DNA of 64,000 nucleotides, taken from the NCBI GenBank assembly GCA_947184155.2, contig CAMXCT020001099.1:1-64000 (forward strand), written 5' to 3'. A program made the translations under genes and the position numbers. The DNA comes from Cladocopium goreaui. Its lineage: Eukaryota; Sar; Dinophyceae; Suessiales; Symbiodiniaceae. Below the pieces are notes generated by a model, which made no database searches, was not told the DNA's origin, and was given only the letters and a program-made list of their open reading frames with translations. Shown here piece by piece: positions 1 to 13,200 of this stretch (the stretch's first letter is position 1; the number at the start of each line of letters is the position of its first letter).

Positions 1-548
1 GAAAATATTGTGGTTGAACGGTTTAACCATGAAACATGGTGGTTTAATGGGAGTCTAGTGGGGTTGCTTAAACAATTTTTCATGGATAAATCCCATTAAA
101 TTGTATCCAATATAATCCTCATGGTTGCTGGTTAAATCACCATGTTTCTCACCCATTTTTCAATGGCCATTCAATAGTGGGGAAAATTGATCCGGGGTTG
201 ACAATACCTGACGTGCTTGTGGGTACCCTATGGTAAATGAATCTGGTTTGCTGGGATATCCCCATTTCATCCCATTTCAATGCATTTCAATAGATCATTT
301 GATTGTGGGGAAGACCTACTAATGTATGTATGAAAATGTATGTGTGATAGTTAGAGAAATATAAATACACATATTTATTTAATATATATATGTTTAAGTA
401 TGTCACAAACATATCAAATATACGTGTGTGTATATATATACATACACATGTACTGCATACACACATGTTTGTATAATGTGTATACATGTATATTCATATA
501 TGTATATATATATTATATATACATGGAAATATAGCGTTCCTGGGTATA

Positions 549-655
549 GGGAGTGGCCACTCGATCTGTGCGTCAGGCCAAGCCAGGATCGAGGAAATCG
601 CGTTGTCCGATTGCTTCGAACATGACTTTGGTGCCCGGGCAGTTCGGGGTTTGAC
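549..655 (+). CDS. exon-like GC-rich island, unrecognised
   Basis: A sharp GC-rich island within AT-rich repeats. Two plus frames are open: ASGQARIEEIALSDCFEHDF, and AKPGSRKSRCPIASNMTL after a GCGTCAG acceptor. No family was recognised; it could be a GH92 N-terminal exon or another gene. Confidence 0.3.
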
Positions 656-659
656 CATG

Positions 660-2010
660 TTTAGTTCAGGAAAAAACACGGTGATTAGAATAGTGGTTAA
701 TTCTTAGACTAGGTTTGAACATCATGTTTTGGGTGACGACCCGAAACATGGTGATTAACTTATGGTTCTAATGAATATTTTTCACACGGGATGAGGAAAA
801 AAACCTGAGATGTGTAGAAACACTCTCTTGGATTTATTTTTTCAAGTTTGTCCAAGACTCCATTCTGCCACCCCATGATTATCCCCACTATATTGTGTCC
901 CGTAAAATATCATAACAGGATATTCCAGATCAACAATATGTTTGGGTGGTGCCCCAGTTCGCTAAGTTGGTTGGACTCCGAAAAAGCTGTTGGGTTCATG
1001 GTAGATACATCGAAACTCGTGGTCTTGATAAGTGGGGATGGATCAACACCTGTCATGGCAGTCGCCATCGTCGTGAAACCTTTTTCAAGCAATGAACTTG
1101 GCATGTGTATTGGAAGATGACAACACATACATAATTACATATGCTATTGCATATAAATCATAAGTACAAATGCCTATAGGAACCGCAACATACCATCTTC
1201 TATAAATGTGCGAATATATGCTGTACGTACACCGATCTTATGTACAAGCAAATTAATTAAAATACAACCTCGATGAGCCTTATCATTAAAGTGTGCTCTG
1301 AGCCGCCTGATGACCATGTAAGAAAGGTGCTCTATTTATGTGGTACACTTTCCAGCAACGGGACCCGACCAAAGATCATCAAAGATCAGTCACAAGATAC
1401 TTTGCTGTTAACAGCTATTTTTTCAACTTAACTAGATATCATGAACGGCAAATTGCCAGCTACAAGGAGGCTTCACCATTTCATTGAATTCGTTTTTTTT
1501 GTTTTTTTGTAGCGGCGTTTTTTTTTTCACCGTATTTACTACAACGTTTAACCAAACGTGTGACGGAACTCCCTTCCCACGTGTCCCCTTAACATGGCTT
1601 GGTCCGACGGCGCCGTTTGACGAGGTTATGAGCCCATGAACATGCCAGGCTACACGGTCACGGACAGGGGTATGGGCCTACAGGACTAACACCTTGATCG
1701 TTATACCCAGTTGTTGTTGGGATAACTATGATATAATGATAGTTATATCATTGGTAGTTAGTTATACAGTAGTTGGGTATTATCGGGATAACTATAGTTT
1801 TTGTTGGGATCATGATAGTTATAGTTATAATAAAACCAATAATAATAATATGACTATCATACATAATGACAATTATTGTTGGGATATGGGGCCCCATATA
1901 TCTAGTTGTGGAGAGAGGGACATGATTTAAAAACTATGGAAAATCACCATTTTTCATGGGAAAATTCACTATAAATGGCCATTTTCAATAGCTTTTTGTA
2001 TGTTTACCAG
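660..2010. other. no firm gene: AT-rich intron or intergenic DNA
   Basis: Apart from the exon-like island at 945-1095 I see only AT-rich sequence, GTTGTTGGGATAACTATGAT-like short repeats (1700-1890) and a family A half element (1938-2014). Confidence 0.6.
945..1095 (+). CDS. exon-like island, unrecognised
   Basis: An open plus frame with balanced composition reads SSLSWLDSEKAVGFMVDTSK then LVVLISGDGSTPVMAVAIVV. The minus strand is open too. I cannot name it or choose the strand firmly. Confidence 0.25.
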
Positions 2011-2029
2011 AGGGTATCTTTTTTCAGGG

Positions 2030-2229
2030 ATGATGAACATCCAGCAATTCACATAGTGCACCAGATTTCCCAGCAGATTTCCCGTCAGACTGACCCCCGA
2101 CCTTTGAACCTTCATGTTCATGACCCGCGGCTGTTTGCGGCAGGAAAAGAACGGATTGCTCTGAACAGCATGGAAGAGTGTCATAGACGTTGCAAGCAGA
2201 TCCTCGGATCTACCAAGTATGGTGCATGA
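2030..2229 (+). CDS. possible terminal exon of an upstream gene
   Basis: After a TTTTTTCAG acceptor the frame reads HPAIHIVHQISQQISRQT, then RPLNLHVHDPRLFAAGKERI and MEECHRRCKQILGSTKY, ending in TGA at 2227-2229. At nearly 200 bases it is large for this window. The acceptor sits 13 bases after the end of a family A half element. The product is unknown. Confidence 0.45.
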
Positions 2230-2599
2230 TGGTCCATGGGTCGCCCAGTGTGGGCACAAGAAATGGATGATCGTTATCTAAATGAAATGAATGGGTTATA
2301 TCATGGGTTATACATATTATTAACTGATATACCCAAAGCACCAATATTGGTTTCAAAAGCCAGGTACTGGGCCAATAGGAAAATGTCCTATGCTTAATCA
2401 TGTTCATAAGCCTGAATATCCCGCTTAGCAAGTCCCCAACCCCTCAAAAGGATTGTTGTTGTCTGTCAACCACCAGCTACTACCATCATTTTTGAGCGTT
2501 AATCCCAATTATAATTCATTGACCACCAGAGCTTAAGTGGAACTATATTAACCCCGCTATGTTCGAGGGTTAAATCACGTTACTGTAAATCCCAAAATA

Positions 2600-2690
2600 T
2601 GATATATGGCTATGAGTCAAAACCCTGTAGCCCAGGTGACCCCCAAAATGGATCATCCACAGATATTGATCCATAGGTCCATAGCCATCT
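2600..2690. mobile_element. family D element, degenerate
   Basis: Begins TATGGCTATGAGTCAAAACC and ends GATCCATAGGTCCATAGCCAT. The inverted ends are decayed compared with other copies. Confidence 0.6.
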
Positions 2691-2839
2691 AACGATTAGC
2701 CTGAATCAAGTCCTTCCTCCCAATGCGAAATAGCCCATTTTTAACACCGGCTTTAGTACTGGATGTGTTCAGTTTGGGGAGCCATGTGAATTCAATATAA
2801 CTGAGGGATGGGATTTAGGATCATTTATCTAGATGACAT

Positions 2840-3115
2840 TATACATAATATAATATATGTATATATATATATGATATATATATATATATCATATATATAT
2901 ATGGACATATACAGAATATATGTACATATACATAATATATATATATATATATTATGTATATGTACATATATATAAATATAATATATATATATATGATATA
3001 TTATGATATGTATATATATATATATGTACATGATATATATATATGATATATATATGTATATATATATATCATATATATAATATAACATTATATATGTATA
3101 TATATATATGTACAT
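2840..3115. repeat. TATATA palindromic tract
   Basis: Alternating TATATATGTACATATA variants, largely self-complementary. Confidence 0.9.
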
Positions 3116-3120
3116 AGCCT

Positions 3121-3240
3121 AGAAATGGGATGGCGATCCCCACTGCCAAGCATATCTTTCACAGCTGAATGTTCAAGCAACCAGCGGCTAAAAAGCGTCC
3201 GAGCGTTGTTGGCTGAATCCCCCATGTACAACATCTCTAC
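3121..3240. other. coding-like island, strand unclear
   Basis: About 120 bases of mixed composition between AT-rich tracts. It is open on the minus strand (DSANNARTLFSRWLLEHSA) and on the plus strand (LKSVRALLAESPMYNIS). I cannot decide between an exon and chance. Confidence 0.2.
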
Positions 3241-3871
3241 GGAAAATAATTGTTGGTGATCACCAAATTTGTTGGTTAAATCACCATCAACCATTTTCTT
3301 GGGGTAGGTCGTCCCGACTTTCTTGATTAAGCCACCACTTTTCAAGCCGATGATATAGTAATATTCAACACACCCAACGATTTGAGTCCTGAGTTCATAA
3401 GTTTCATCACGTCATATTTCATTCAGTCCTGAGTCCTGATAATTTAAGCCACCTATGGTGATTTAACATAGCTATGGAACATCGTTGTTGAAAGGTGAAT
3501 CATCAAACTAAATTGGCCATCTATACCATAGCAATGTGGGACTACCAGAAAGTGGGTATGACCACCCTGAAAATCCAACAAAGACTTATCATACCATGTC
3601 CCAACAGTCTAAAGCTATGAAAGTAGGGGGTTCCCATTATATTATATTATATACACGTTTTTGTTTTTTAAAAAATACTACATTATATTATACTATACTA
3701 TATTATATTATATTATATTACATTATATCACATTATTGTATTACATTATACTCCTGTTCATATTCCACCAATATTCCATGAATCTGGATGAATAAACGGA
3801 TTCCGGGAGCCATCCCCAAATGCGTAAATTCAGCCAGAAATTCAGCCAGAGGGTATCCCATGATCCCATAT

Positions 3872-3979
3872 TACCCTCTAGTAAACTAACATAGCTATTG
3901 AAAATGGCCATGGAAATAGTTGAATTACCCATTAAAAATGGTGATTTTCCATAGTTTTTTGTATGTTTACCAGAGGGTA
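3872..3979. mobile_element. family A inverted-repeat element
   Basis: Ends TACCCTCTAGTAAAC and GTTTACCAGAGGGTA. The interior is the family's AACATAGCTATTGAAAATGG and its counterpart on the right. Confidence 0.9.
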
Positions 3980-4323
3980 TCTAGATTTATCCAGAGTCAT
4001 ATCCACATAGTTTCTACCGTTGAACAACGGGTCATGGGATTGGTTTCGGTGATTGGTTTGACACCAGGATTGGCCTCATGTTTGGCGGGAAAAACCATGG
4101 TTTCCGGTGATAAGATGTTCACTTAAATCATGAAGTATCCCATCGAACCCCACTAAGTCTCCCATTAACTCCCAAATCACTTACTTAGTCAATGATCCAT
4201 GGGGTCACCATGAAATCACCATTTTTGCGTGGAAAAAAACAATGGTTTCCGGGTCAGATTTTCCCATGGAAATCATCTCCGTTCGGAGACCCGGCCCCAA
4301 GGACCCCCGGGGCCCCTCCCAAG

Positions 4324-4350
4324 GACCGCCAACTGCGCGCACTTCACCTG
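4324..4350 (+). CDS. possible upstream GH92 exon (N-terminal domain)
   Basis: A GC-rich island at about 4280-4400 contains, after an AAG acceptor, a frame reading TANCAHFTW. It resembles the GH92 N-domain stretch where a T-x-T-x-R-x-x-x-x-R-F-T-F pattern is usual. A GTGGAG donor follows. The match is short and the other two frames are also open across the island, so this is tentative. Confidence 0.25.
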
Positions 4351-4424
4351 GTGGAGCGATGGTGGATGCCATCTCCAGGTGGGAACTTCGAGCACAGTGG
4401 CACCCATTGAGTATTTAGAATGGA

Positions 4425-4530
4425 TACCCTCTGGTGGACATACAAAAAACTATGGAAAATCACCATTTATAGTGGATTTTCCCATTAAAAATGGTGATTT
4501 TCCATAGCTATGTTAAATTACCAGAGGGTA
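4425..4530. mobile_element. family A element
   Basis: Ends TACCCTCTGGTGGAC and TTACCAGAGGGTA. It directly follows the GC-rich island proposed as an N-terminal exon. Confidence 0.88.
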
Positions 4531-4554
4531 TAACTGGAGGTTATTTCAGCAATT

Positions 4555-4612
4555 TATGTTTTGCAGAGCATTTTGTAGTCTGGAAAGTATACAAAATGCT
4601 CTGCAAAACATA
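4555..4612. repeat. perfect 23-bp hairpin
   Basis: Arms 4555-4577 and 4590-4612 are exact reverse complements, with a 12-base loop. The arm core is TTTTGCAGAGCATTTTG. It differs from families A to E. Confidence 0.95.
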
Positions 4613-5103
4613 CTGGGTATCAATAACGGGGGATCATATAAATTATATATAATCTAATATAATACAATAAAATAACATGAAATAATATATATATATATCA
4701 CCATATACACCCAATCATCGTGGTTTAATGAGAAACATGGGATATGATCGGTATAACCGGATATCCCATATATATATGTGTTGATACTGGGTCAATGTTG
4801 TTCTAAAACTGGGTATAACTGGGATAACTGGGATATCCCATTATGAATGTGTTGACAAATGAATCAAAATGAGTATAAACACGGGAGGTGGCACTTATAT
4901 GTTGAATATCCCACTTATATCCACTTAAAGTTTTTTGTTGGGTATAACTGGATATCCCATATACTGTATATATAATTAGGGATATAATATACAATAGATA
5001 TAAAACCATATACCCCCAATAATCGTGGTTCAATGGCGAATATGATGAGTTTTTTCTACAGTTCATGGCGTCTAAAAACCAACTCAAAACATTAGTTTTA
5101 TGT

Positions 5104-5222
5104 GGCTATGGATCAATACCTATTAATACCATTTTTAGTGGGATGAACATCATTTACCAGCTATTTTGATGTGAACTACAGGGGTACTATTGGTTTTGAC
5201 ACACTGCCATGTGGACATAACA
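5104..5222. mobile_element. family D element
   Basis: Begins GGCTATGGATCAATACC and ends GGTTTTGACACACTGCCATG. It contains TTTACCAGCTATTTTGATG and is nearly identical inside to the copy at 22507. Confidence 0.75.
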
Positions 5223-5548
5223 TCAAAAAATTGGGACAGTTTTTTCACGATCCAAGCCTGCGACCTGCAGAATTCAGTAGCATGTTGTATTATGTTGTAG
5301 TGGCTCCTTATTCCAAATACTTGTATGCAATACTACGCAATGTTTGTATAGTTATGATTATTCGTGTATATATATACAGATTTGCAAATATAGATGCAAT
5401 CGGGTAAAAATGGCAAAGCAAGCAGCACTTGTGGGCTGCCAAAGCGAGCAGCACTTGAGACCTTGCAGGGATAGCTGATTTCACATCGATTCTCAGAGCG
5501 GAACCTTTTTCGTTTCAAGCGTGTTCAACCGTTTTCAAGCTATCATTT

Positions 5549-5652
5549 CCCATAGGATCCATGTATGCTATATATATATATGGTAACATGGATCCCATCA
5601 ATATACCCCAGTCATATATTAGCATATATACCAGCACCATGGATCCTATGGG
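5549..5652. mobile_element. family C inverted-repeat element
   Basis: Ends CCCATAGGATCCATG and CACCATGGATCCTATGGG. Interior has TATATA runs and GCATATATACCAG. It is inverted relative to the copies at 7116 and 9450. Confidence 0.85.
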
Positions 5653-6255
5653 TTTTACCCCACACTTTTTCCATTGGGGTCTGACCTTTGCCGAGCCGGC
5701 AGGATGAGAGGGCCAAAAAGAAGAAGCAGCCTGGGCTGACGAGTGGACCTCCAAACTGTAAGGCCGGCATCACCAGCAGGTCCCAAAAGTTTTGGAGAAT
5801 GGGACTTTAAATGACTGGAAAATCCCACAAAAAAGAATGTCAACAAGATATTCGACTGATGCTGACAGTATTCACGTGTTACCCCTTTCGGAACATTCTC
5901 TAAGTTAGGTAGCTCCATTCGCATCCGGAAAACCATCCAAAATTGAGTAAGCTGCGGTTCCAGCTTCATGACATTACCCCAAAATTTGATGGTCAATCAT
6001 TGAGCAAAAAAAATCAGCATGTTCCACGGGCCACAAATTGGGATTACATCCACAGACAAACCCACATATCATATAAACTTAGTTCGTTGCATCCCATGAA
6101 TTATCTCGTTTAATTGCATTAAACCACCAGAAATGGTTTGCAAATCTCCTTTTGTTGGACAAAAACCTGGATTTGCTAAAAGTCTTTGTGACATTTTCCA
6201 TTGGTCACGTGACCATTTTGAAAATCTCCTGGGACGACCATGGATTTTTGACCAG

Positions 6256-6309
6256 GAGACCGTGCCGCGGCATTGCTGCTTCGTGGCAGAACAGCAGGAG
6301 CGCGCTTTC
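6256..6309 (+). CDS. probable upstream GH92 exon
   Basis: It follows a GACCAG acceptor and ends before a GC donor (TTC|GCGGGA). The frame reads PRHCCFVAEQQERAF, which fits the family stretch YFVIVFDKPF that precedes the helix-linker region. Position and strand suit exon order (next exon 7267). The phase link to 7267 cannot be closed without another small exon, which I did not find. Confidence 0.45.
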
Positions 6310-7012
6310 GCGGGACGAAAGGGTGGGACCGGGTTGGGAGCTGGAAAGGAATATGACTAATATACTAGTAATATGGTGATAGAATTTAATAGACTTAGAT
6401 GAATGATATATTAGTAAGATCTGAGTAAAATAGTTGATGTAGGAATATTTTTCATGCTAATATTTGATATAGTAATACATTGGTAATACATTAGTGTATT
6501 ATATTGGTGACACCAGTACTGCCAGGCATATTGATAGCAATATTGTTAGTGATGCAGAGCCATATAGTGTCCATGGTATTGCCAAAAATGACACCCCACA
6601 TGTATTGGTTCTTCTTATGAATTGCTATTGCTACATTTTATAACGTAGAATCACATATTATCATATATGGTCATATTATCACTTATTGTTACTGTACATT
6701 TTTTTAAATCATAGCTTCTATTTATGTTCATTGTGCAGGTACCACTACCATTATCAACCTGTATCATTGTTAATTAGTATTGATAGTCATCCATGTTGAG
6801 GGCTGTCAACCACAAATCCTGACTTGGATGCATCAGTGAAGCAAGCAAGAGGGTGATCTCATCACAATATCCCAGCACAAATGAACTTTGGTAGCTGCTA
6901 AGCGTGGCACAAAGATTCCTCTGGCAGGTCTTGAGCACAGGATTTGCACTTGTCAGTGAGAAGAAACGATGTTTCGAGACTTTTTCGTACTGTAGTTTTG
7001 AGACCACATTTG

Positions 7013-7113
7013 GTACCCTCTGGTAAACTAACATAGCTATGGAACATCACCATTTTTCATGGGTAAATTAACTATTTCTATGGTAATGTTCAATGGCAAA
7101 CTCTTAAATTACC
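7013..7113. mobile_element. family A element, right end decayed
   Basis: A clear left end TACCCTCTGGTAAACTAAC and the central repeats. The right end reads AAATTACCAATG without AGAGGGTA. Confidence 0.7.
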
Positions 7114-7115
7114 AA

Positions 7116-7217
7116 TGACGGATCCATGGTGCTGGTATGTATATGCTAACATTTATTGGGGGTATATTGATGGGATCCATGTTATCATATATATAGCAGC
7201 ACCATGGATCCTATGGG
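7116..7217. mobile_element. family C inverted-repeat element
   Basis: Left end GGATCCATGGTGCTGGTATG, right end AGCAGCACCATGGATCC. Nearly the same interior as the copy at 9450. GTGCTG|GTATGT on the left and AGCAG|CACC on the right resemble splice sites. Confidence 0.87.
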
Positions 7218-7266
7218 TTACAACCTCCAGATGGCAAGCTGAAAAATCCCGAGAAACCTCGTGCAG

Positions 7267-7294
7267 GAGCTTGAGATCCACATTGGCACCAGCT
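7267..7294 (+). CDS. GH92 exon 1 of recognised series
   Basis: Acceptor GTGCAG, 28 bases, reads ELEIHIGTS then one base. Donor is GC (AGCT|GCTTCGG). The equivalent family strand is xxVRIGTSFIS. The first five intron bases, GCTTC, also open the next exon, so the cut could slide by up to five bases without changing the protein. Confidence 0.75.
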
Positions 7295-10200
7295 GCTTCG
7301 GTGAAGTGAAAATTCATGGTTGAAACCTGAATTAAAACGGGTTGGGGAGGTTCAATATGGTTTAACCGTTAACCATGAGGATGTCTGATATTTACCACAT
7401 TTTCTAACCATCTGTGTTCCCGAAATGAAAAACAAATCCGTTGATAGTAGCGGTTCACTGGGTTGGTTCAAGGGAAAACGTTCATGATGGCTCATCAAAC
7501 TCAACAGGGACATTAAACTAAATAGTCTTTAGGAATTATATTGATCCAGAATGATCCAGATATGTTCTTGCTGGTGAGGATGTAAGCCCAGATGCCCGCA
7601 CAACAAGTCTTGATAAAAGCTATCGTGGCAGCATTTTTTCTGTTTCTTCTTCGGGGATCACGACAATGGATACCCTATGGCTGACGAATGAAACAATCAA
7701 ACATCGCATGAAGGTCAGGCATCAAGTCATAATCATCGTAGCTCTCCATAGACACTTGGTATATATCCTGAATTGAAGACATTTTCCGGGATGTGACCAA
7801 AATCACCACCAGGAACCCGAAGGTTGTGAAGTCGAAGTCATTGGGAAGCCCCGAACTGAATTGCGGAGGCTTCATCTCAGCCGCTCAAGCCTTAAGGGCC
7901 GTGGATGCGGAGGTTCGCCGGTGGTTTCGGAGATGTTCAACTGGTGGGCTTGGGATATCCGTCAGGGAGGTTTCACCACCGAAAATGGTGGTATGGCAAC
8001 GGAAATGTTTGGGTATTATATAACGGGGATATATTTGGATTGTTCTGGGTTATTAATTGCTTTTTCGGAAAATCAATGATGGCAAGCTAGGATGTATGGA
8101 AAATCATGTATCAATGGGGAATTTTCATTGCCATGTTTGATTACGGGAGGGTAGGGTTTCAAGAACCACGTCTGAACATGGGGATTTACTGCAATTGTAT
8201 AGCGAAAATGGAGAAGAATGGAGATTGAGATTTGACCAGGCAGAACGGGGAAAGGCTTTCACCACATCCTGCCTTCCAGCCAGCAGAAGGTGATATAAAT
8301 CCTAGAACTACTAGGTTACTATGGTGACAATATATGGAGGTTTCCTAAATCCTAGAGGTCCCAAAAACATCATTTTTTTTGATTTTTAATGATTTTCGAT
8401 ACGAAAAAACCCATGCAGCTATTGGGGTACCCTAGGGAAACTTTTGAATACCAAGGTCCCGCCGGAACGTTCACGAGCCCCCAGAAACCTTGGCTATGCT
8501 GGTTTAGTTCACTAGATTAAACATGGTTAACTAGGGTTCATATGGGTTTATGGTAGATTTGTCATGTCATTATATTATACATACTTAATACATTCTTAAT
8601 ACATACTCAATGGAGTTTACAAACTAAGGGGTATTTGTTCTTTGTTATTTGTTTTCCAGCCTGGCTTCGTGGCTTTCGAGGCTGTTGTAGCTTTTGGATT
8701 CTTGGATATTCTTGGCTTTTGTGATTTCTTGGCGCTGTGCTGCAACTATTGTGCAGAAAACAAGTAAAACATTAATTAGGAAAAATAAGACAATAATAAT
8801 AATTGACAGTAATCGTCTTATACAAGAAAGACAAGATCCAACAAAAGAATTTGCAGGAACACTTTGATGACATCCAATGAAACTATTTACGTTATATTAA
8901 TAATATTATTATACACTATATACATGAAATAAAATCGGATTTTCCATTTTAAACCATGCAGCAATTGGGGTATCTCCATGACTTAGGAAACCTCCATATA
9001 ATTTTTGGGGGTGTAATTCCATTTAATGAGTATCCCACTATATTCCCATGACATTTCCATTAATATAGAGATTCATAATCCAAATCTCCAATTCATTATC
9101 GGCAATATCCAAATCTATCAGTTCATATTATTATAGTAATGGACTATTTATCTCTAATGGGATTGGTAATCTTGAATAATAACATATAGATAAGTAAAGA
9201 TTTCAATTAGATTAGTAAGCCAGATTAGTAGAGATTAATTGATTACTGTACTAATTATCATGGGTTGTTAACGGAAATATCCTATTATCATTATTATTAT
9301 TAGTCCCATAGGTAATATCATTAGTCCCATGGAAATTAACTATAGGTAATATATGATTATCCCGACTAGGGACTAGGAATATCATTAGTCCCTATTATCA
9401 TTAGTCCCATGGGATATAATTATCTTGCCCTATTATTATTGGTCCCATACCCATAGGATCCATGGTGCTGGTATATATATGCTAACATTTATTGGGGGTA
9501 TATTGATGGGATCCATGTTACCATATATAGCAGCACCATGGATCCTATGGGATAGGTAATCATCCAACTCCTTAAATCTCAGGTGAAGGGCAAGACCTTC
9601 GACGACCTGGTTAGTGAAGGTCGAGACGCCTGGCGAAAGTTGCTGCGGAAAGTGGAGGCCGCGGCTGCGGTGAACGGTGGTTTGGGGGGGAGTTCGCCAA
9701 AAAAATGATGGGTTTAACGAAGAAAAATTGTCATTTCCAGACATGGTAATTTAACCAAGAAAAATAGAGATTTCACCAAAAATTGGACTGAAGTTGCAAA
9801 CATGGAGAACTTATTCGATGTTTTTGGGGAAACAGTTGAAGATTTCACCAACTCAATATGGGACATTTTCAGAACAAAACATGGGATTTCACCAAGAAAA
9901 AGTGCCTGCCACCCTAGAGACTTGCAGAGGTTTACACAACAGGATTTGGCCTGCACCAGGCCTCTTTTGGGTTTTAGATCATCCCATAGCTTTTGGTAAT
10001 ATGTACAGTACCCTCTGGTTATGACTAACATAGCCATGGTATAGATGACCCTAATCGAAATAGATGGTTTACCTATTAAAAACGGGTGGATTTTCCATGG
10101 CTATGTTAAATAACCAGAGGGTAAAATCAATGAACATCACATTGTTTTGTAGGTGACACATCTATAAATGGTACATTTTTCTCTAGATATGCTCGTTTAC

Positions 10201-13200
10201 TGGAGAGGTATATACAATTGGTTTTAGAAGGACACATGTTTGAAGCCCATTGGAACCCCCAAGTTGTTCATTCCCGCGCAGGTTTTAGACGCAGGGCCGG
10301 CTACTGCTGCAACCTTCAGGCGGGTTGAAAGGTTTCAACGGGGTGTGAAAGTTGCAACGAATCCTTTGAACATGGGTTAACCTTGGCCTTGTTAACCTTG
10401 AGGTACCCTCTGGCAATCAACATGACTAATTATTGAACATGGCCCATCATGGCAAAACTATTGTTGATTACCTATTACAGATAGATGGTGATTTTCCATG
10501 ATTTTCCATACCCAAAGATGGGATACAACAATGTTCAAGACCCCAGAAGCTTCGCCTCTCCGACCGAGCTCAATGAGGCGCCTGGAAGTCTTCTACACCT
10601 CACTCTACCGGGCCCTGCTTTTCCCGCGGCGTTTGGATGAAGAGACGCCTACAGGCGTCAGTTTTTTGAGGGGCTGCCGGTGTCTCCCAAACCAAGGGCC
10701 AGGGTTGGGGGACCATTCGTAGCGAGGGATATTACTTCATATGGAGAGTCGAGATGGGTCAAATTTATTAGTGTTGCCGTGGGTTATAAGTTATAACCAA
10801 CAAATCTGCGGCTCAAACCCCAAAGAGCCTGCAAATTGTCACCTGGTTGGTGGTTTGGAGCATGAATTTTATTTTTCCATATATTGGGAATCATCATCTC
10901 AAGTGACGAACTCATATTTTTCAGAGGGGTAGGTATACCACCAACCAGAAATTATCTTCAGTAAACCGACGTTGATGTGTTCTCCAACTGTTTCCTCACC
11001 CTTTTGGAAGCAATTCGAACCGCGTCTTGGGCCGTCACTGAGAGTTCCAAGTCCTTCCAAGGCATACGACACTGGAGCCCGTACAGCGGGCAAGTGATGG
11101 CGGGCATCGGAGTTAGTGAGCCTTGGGGGAATCGGAAATCGATGACCCAACATGACGGTTGACATTTGGGTGATTTCATGGGGATTTCATGCGATTTAGG
11201 TAGCATTACATGGGATTTCATAGGATCTCACGGGATTTAATTGATATTTGAATATATTTCATGGGAATTGATGCTGACTTAAGTAGTGGAAAGTTGACAG
11301 ATGATGACCCAAATTGACTAATTCACTGGATTGGTTCAAGGGAAAAATCTACAGGATTTACCATGGTTTCCTGCAACATTTCCCCTGCAACATTGCCCTT
11401 AAAGCAATCCAATGACTCATGGAAATTTACGTGATTTTCCTTCTTATTTAATTAATTGGAAAATAATATGGTTATTAGTGGGTATTTTGCCAACAAAATT
11501 GTGAATAGTCATGGGATATCAATAGCTATAACATGGAACATAATGGCATAAATCATTGGGTAATCATGAGATGTAATAGGATATAATGTGGGATTGTACC
11601 TTACCTTACCTTACCCTCCTGTAAACATACAAAAAGATGTAGGAATCTACAAATGGTGGGATTTCCGCAAATTCTTATCTATGTTTACAGGAAGGTGTTT
11701 TTCGTGTTATCATGTTAAATTTTAAACATCTTTTTCAGATGGGTTGAAACCATCAATCAGCATACTAACAACAACCTTTAAAGTAATCATACAAGGCGGT
11801 TTCCCGGCCGATGCTTGTTGGTTTATGAACCCATGTAACTACAGTATAGAATATTGTATGATATATATATATATATACATACATAGTATATATATACATA
11901 GCATGAACCCTAGTTACTACCATATTTCTGGATTAACATCTGGTAATTTACCAAAGCTATGGAAGCAATGACCCGTAGAACTGTGGATCCGTATTTGTGT
12001 TCTAGTGTATCCGGTAGTACATGGAGGGAGCCGTTAATTTTCTCTATGAAATGCAATGAGCTCGAATTGAGTTTGCCAACCACATGATAGTTGGCATGTT
12101 CTTTTCGGGGAGATGCTAGCAGTAAACTGTTCATGATGGCAATGTACATGGAAGTATATGCTACCCTGAATTCTTCAGACGTATGTGGACTCTCAGTGAC
12201 TAGCTAAATGGTGCAAAAAAACATCATTGACAATCTATCCAGTGGTTGGGGAGCGTTTTCGGAGCTACTGTATGTATCATTATATCCATATTCTCTATTG
12301 GCCATGGAAAGCTAAGGAACTATACTCAGTTGATTCATGATTAGTTGGGGGATGATACAAACCGATATATAATCATGGGAAATATCATATTATAGCTGAT
12401 ATCTCCTAACCGCCTGATAGCAATGGAGAATTTTTCTGATCTTGATGTTCAGGGTCCCAGTGCTTGCCGAGGACAATGGCTTTTGGGACACCTTCCGAAC
12501 TGCAACTGGGCCTGAACGCAGCGCAGCTGGTAATTCAACATACATCTAGCTATGGACAATCAATGAAAATTGCCATTTTGCATAGTAAATTATCTATACA
12601 TCGGCCATTTTCCAAAGCTATGTTAAGTTATTAGGCAATACTTTTCCAAAGTAATTGAGATGTCTGAGGTGTTCTTGAGATACTGATATTGAGTGCAACA
12701 TGTGTTATTGCTACAAATTGCACCGACTTTAAACTTTAGACCAATGCAGAGAACTTACCGGTAATTTAAGTATGGGCGTACATCACAGAAGCGTATAGTC
12801 TTTGGTCATTTACTATGGCAAAACCATATGACACCATCAATTTTTCGGTGTTTTTGGGGCAGTGCATGTTTTTTCGCTTATTTTCAGGGATTTAATCAAT
12901 CAAAATCATCCAATTCTCCACTTTCCTCGAAATCAAAGACCAGCAAAGATCATCACAGAGCCGTTGAAACAGCGGCAGGTCTATCCTTTGTTGTCCATCG
13001 CGTATCCGAAGCAACTCTCCAACTTTGTGGCGGGATGGCTGAACTCCTTTGAGGTGCGCCATGGTGCGTCATTTCGTGATCTGCCGGAGCTTCATCTTTG
13101 GGCCCGTGAGTCGTTGTTTTCGTTGATTAACCCATGTTACTACATCATTATAGTCATAGATCTACATATATCTACCATAAAGCCTAGGTGAGCGGCTTGG

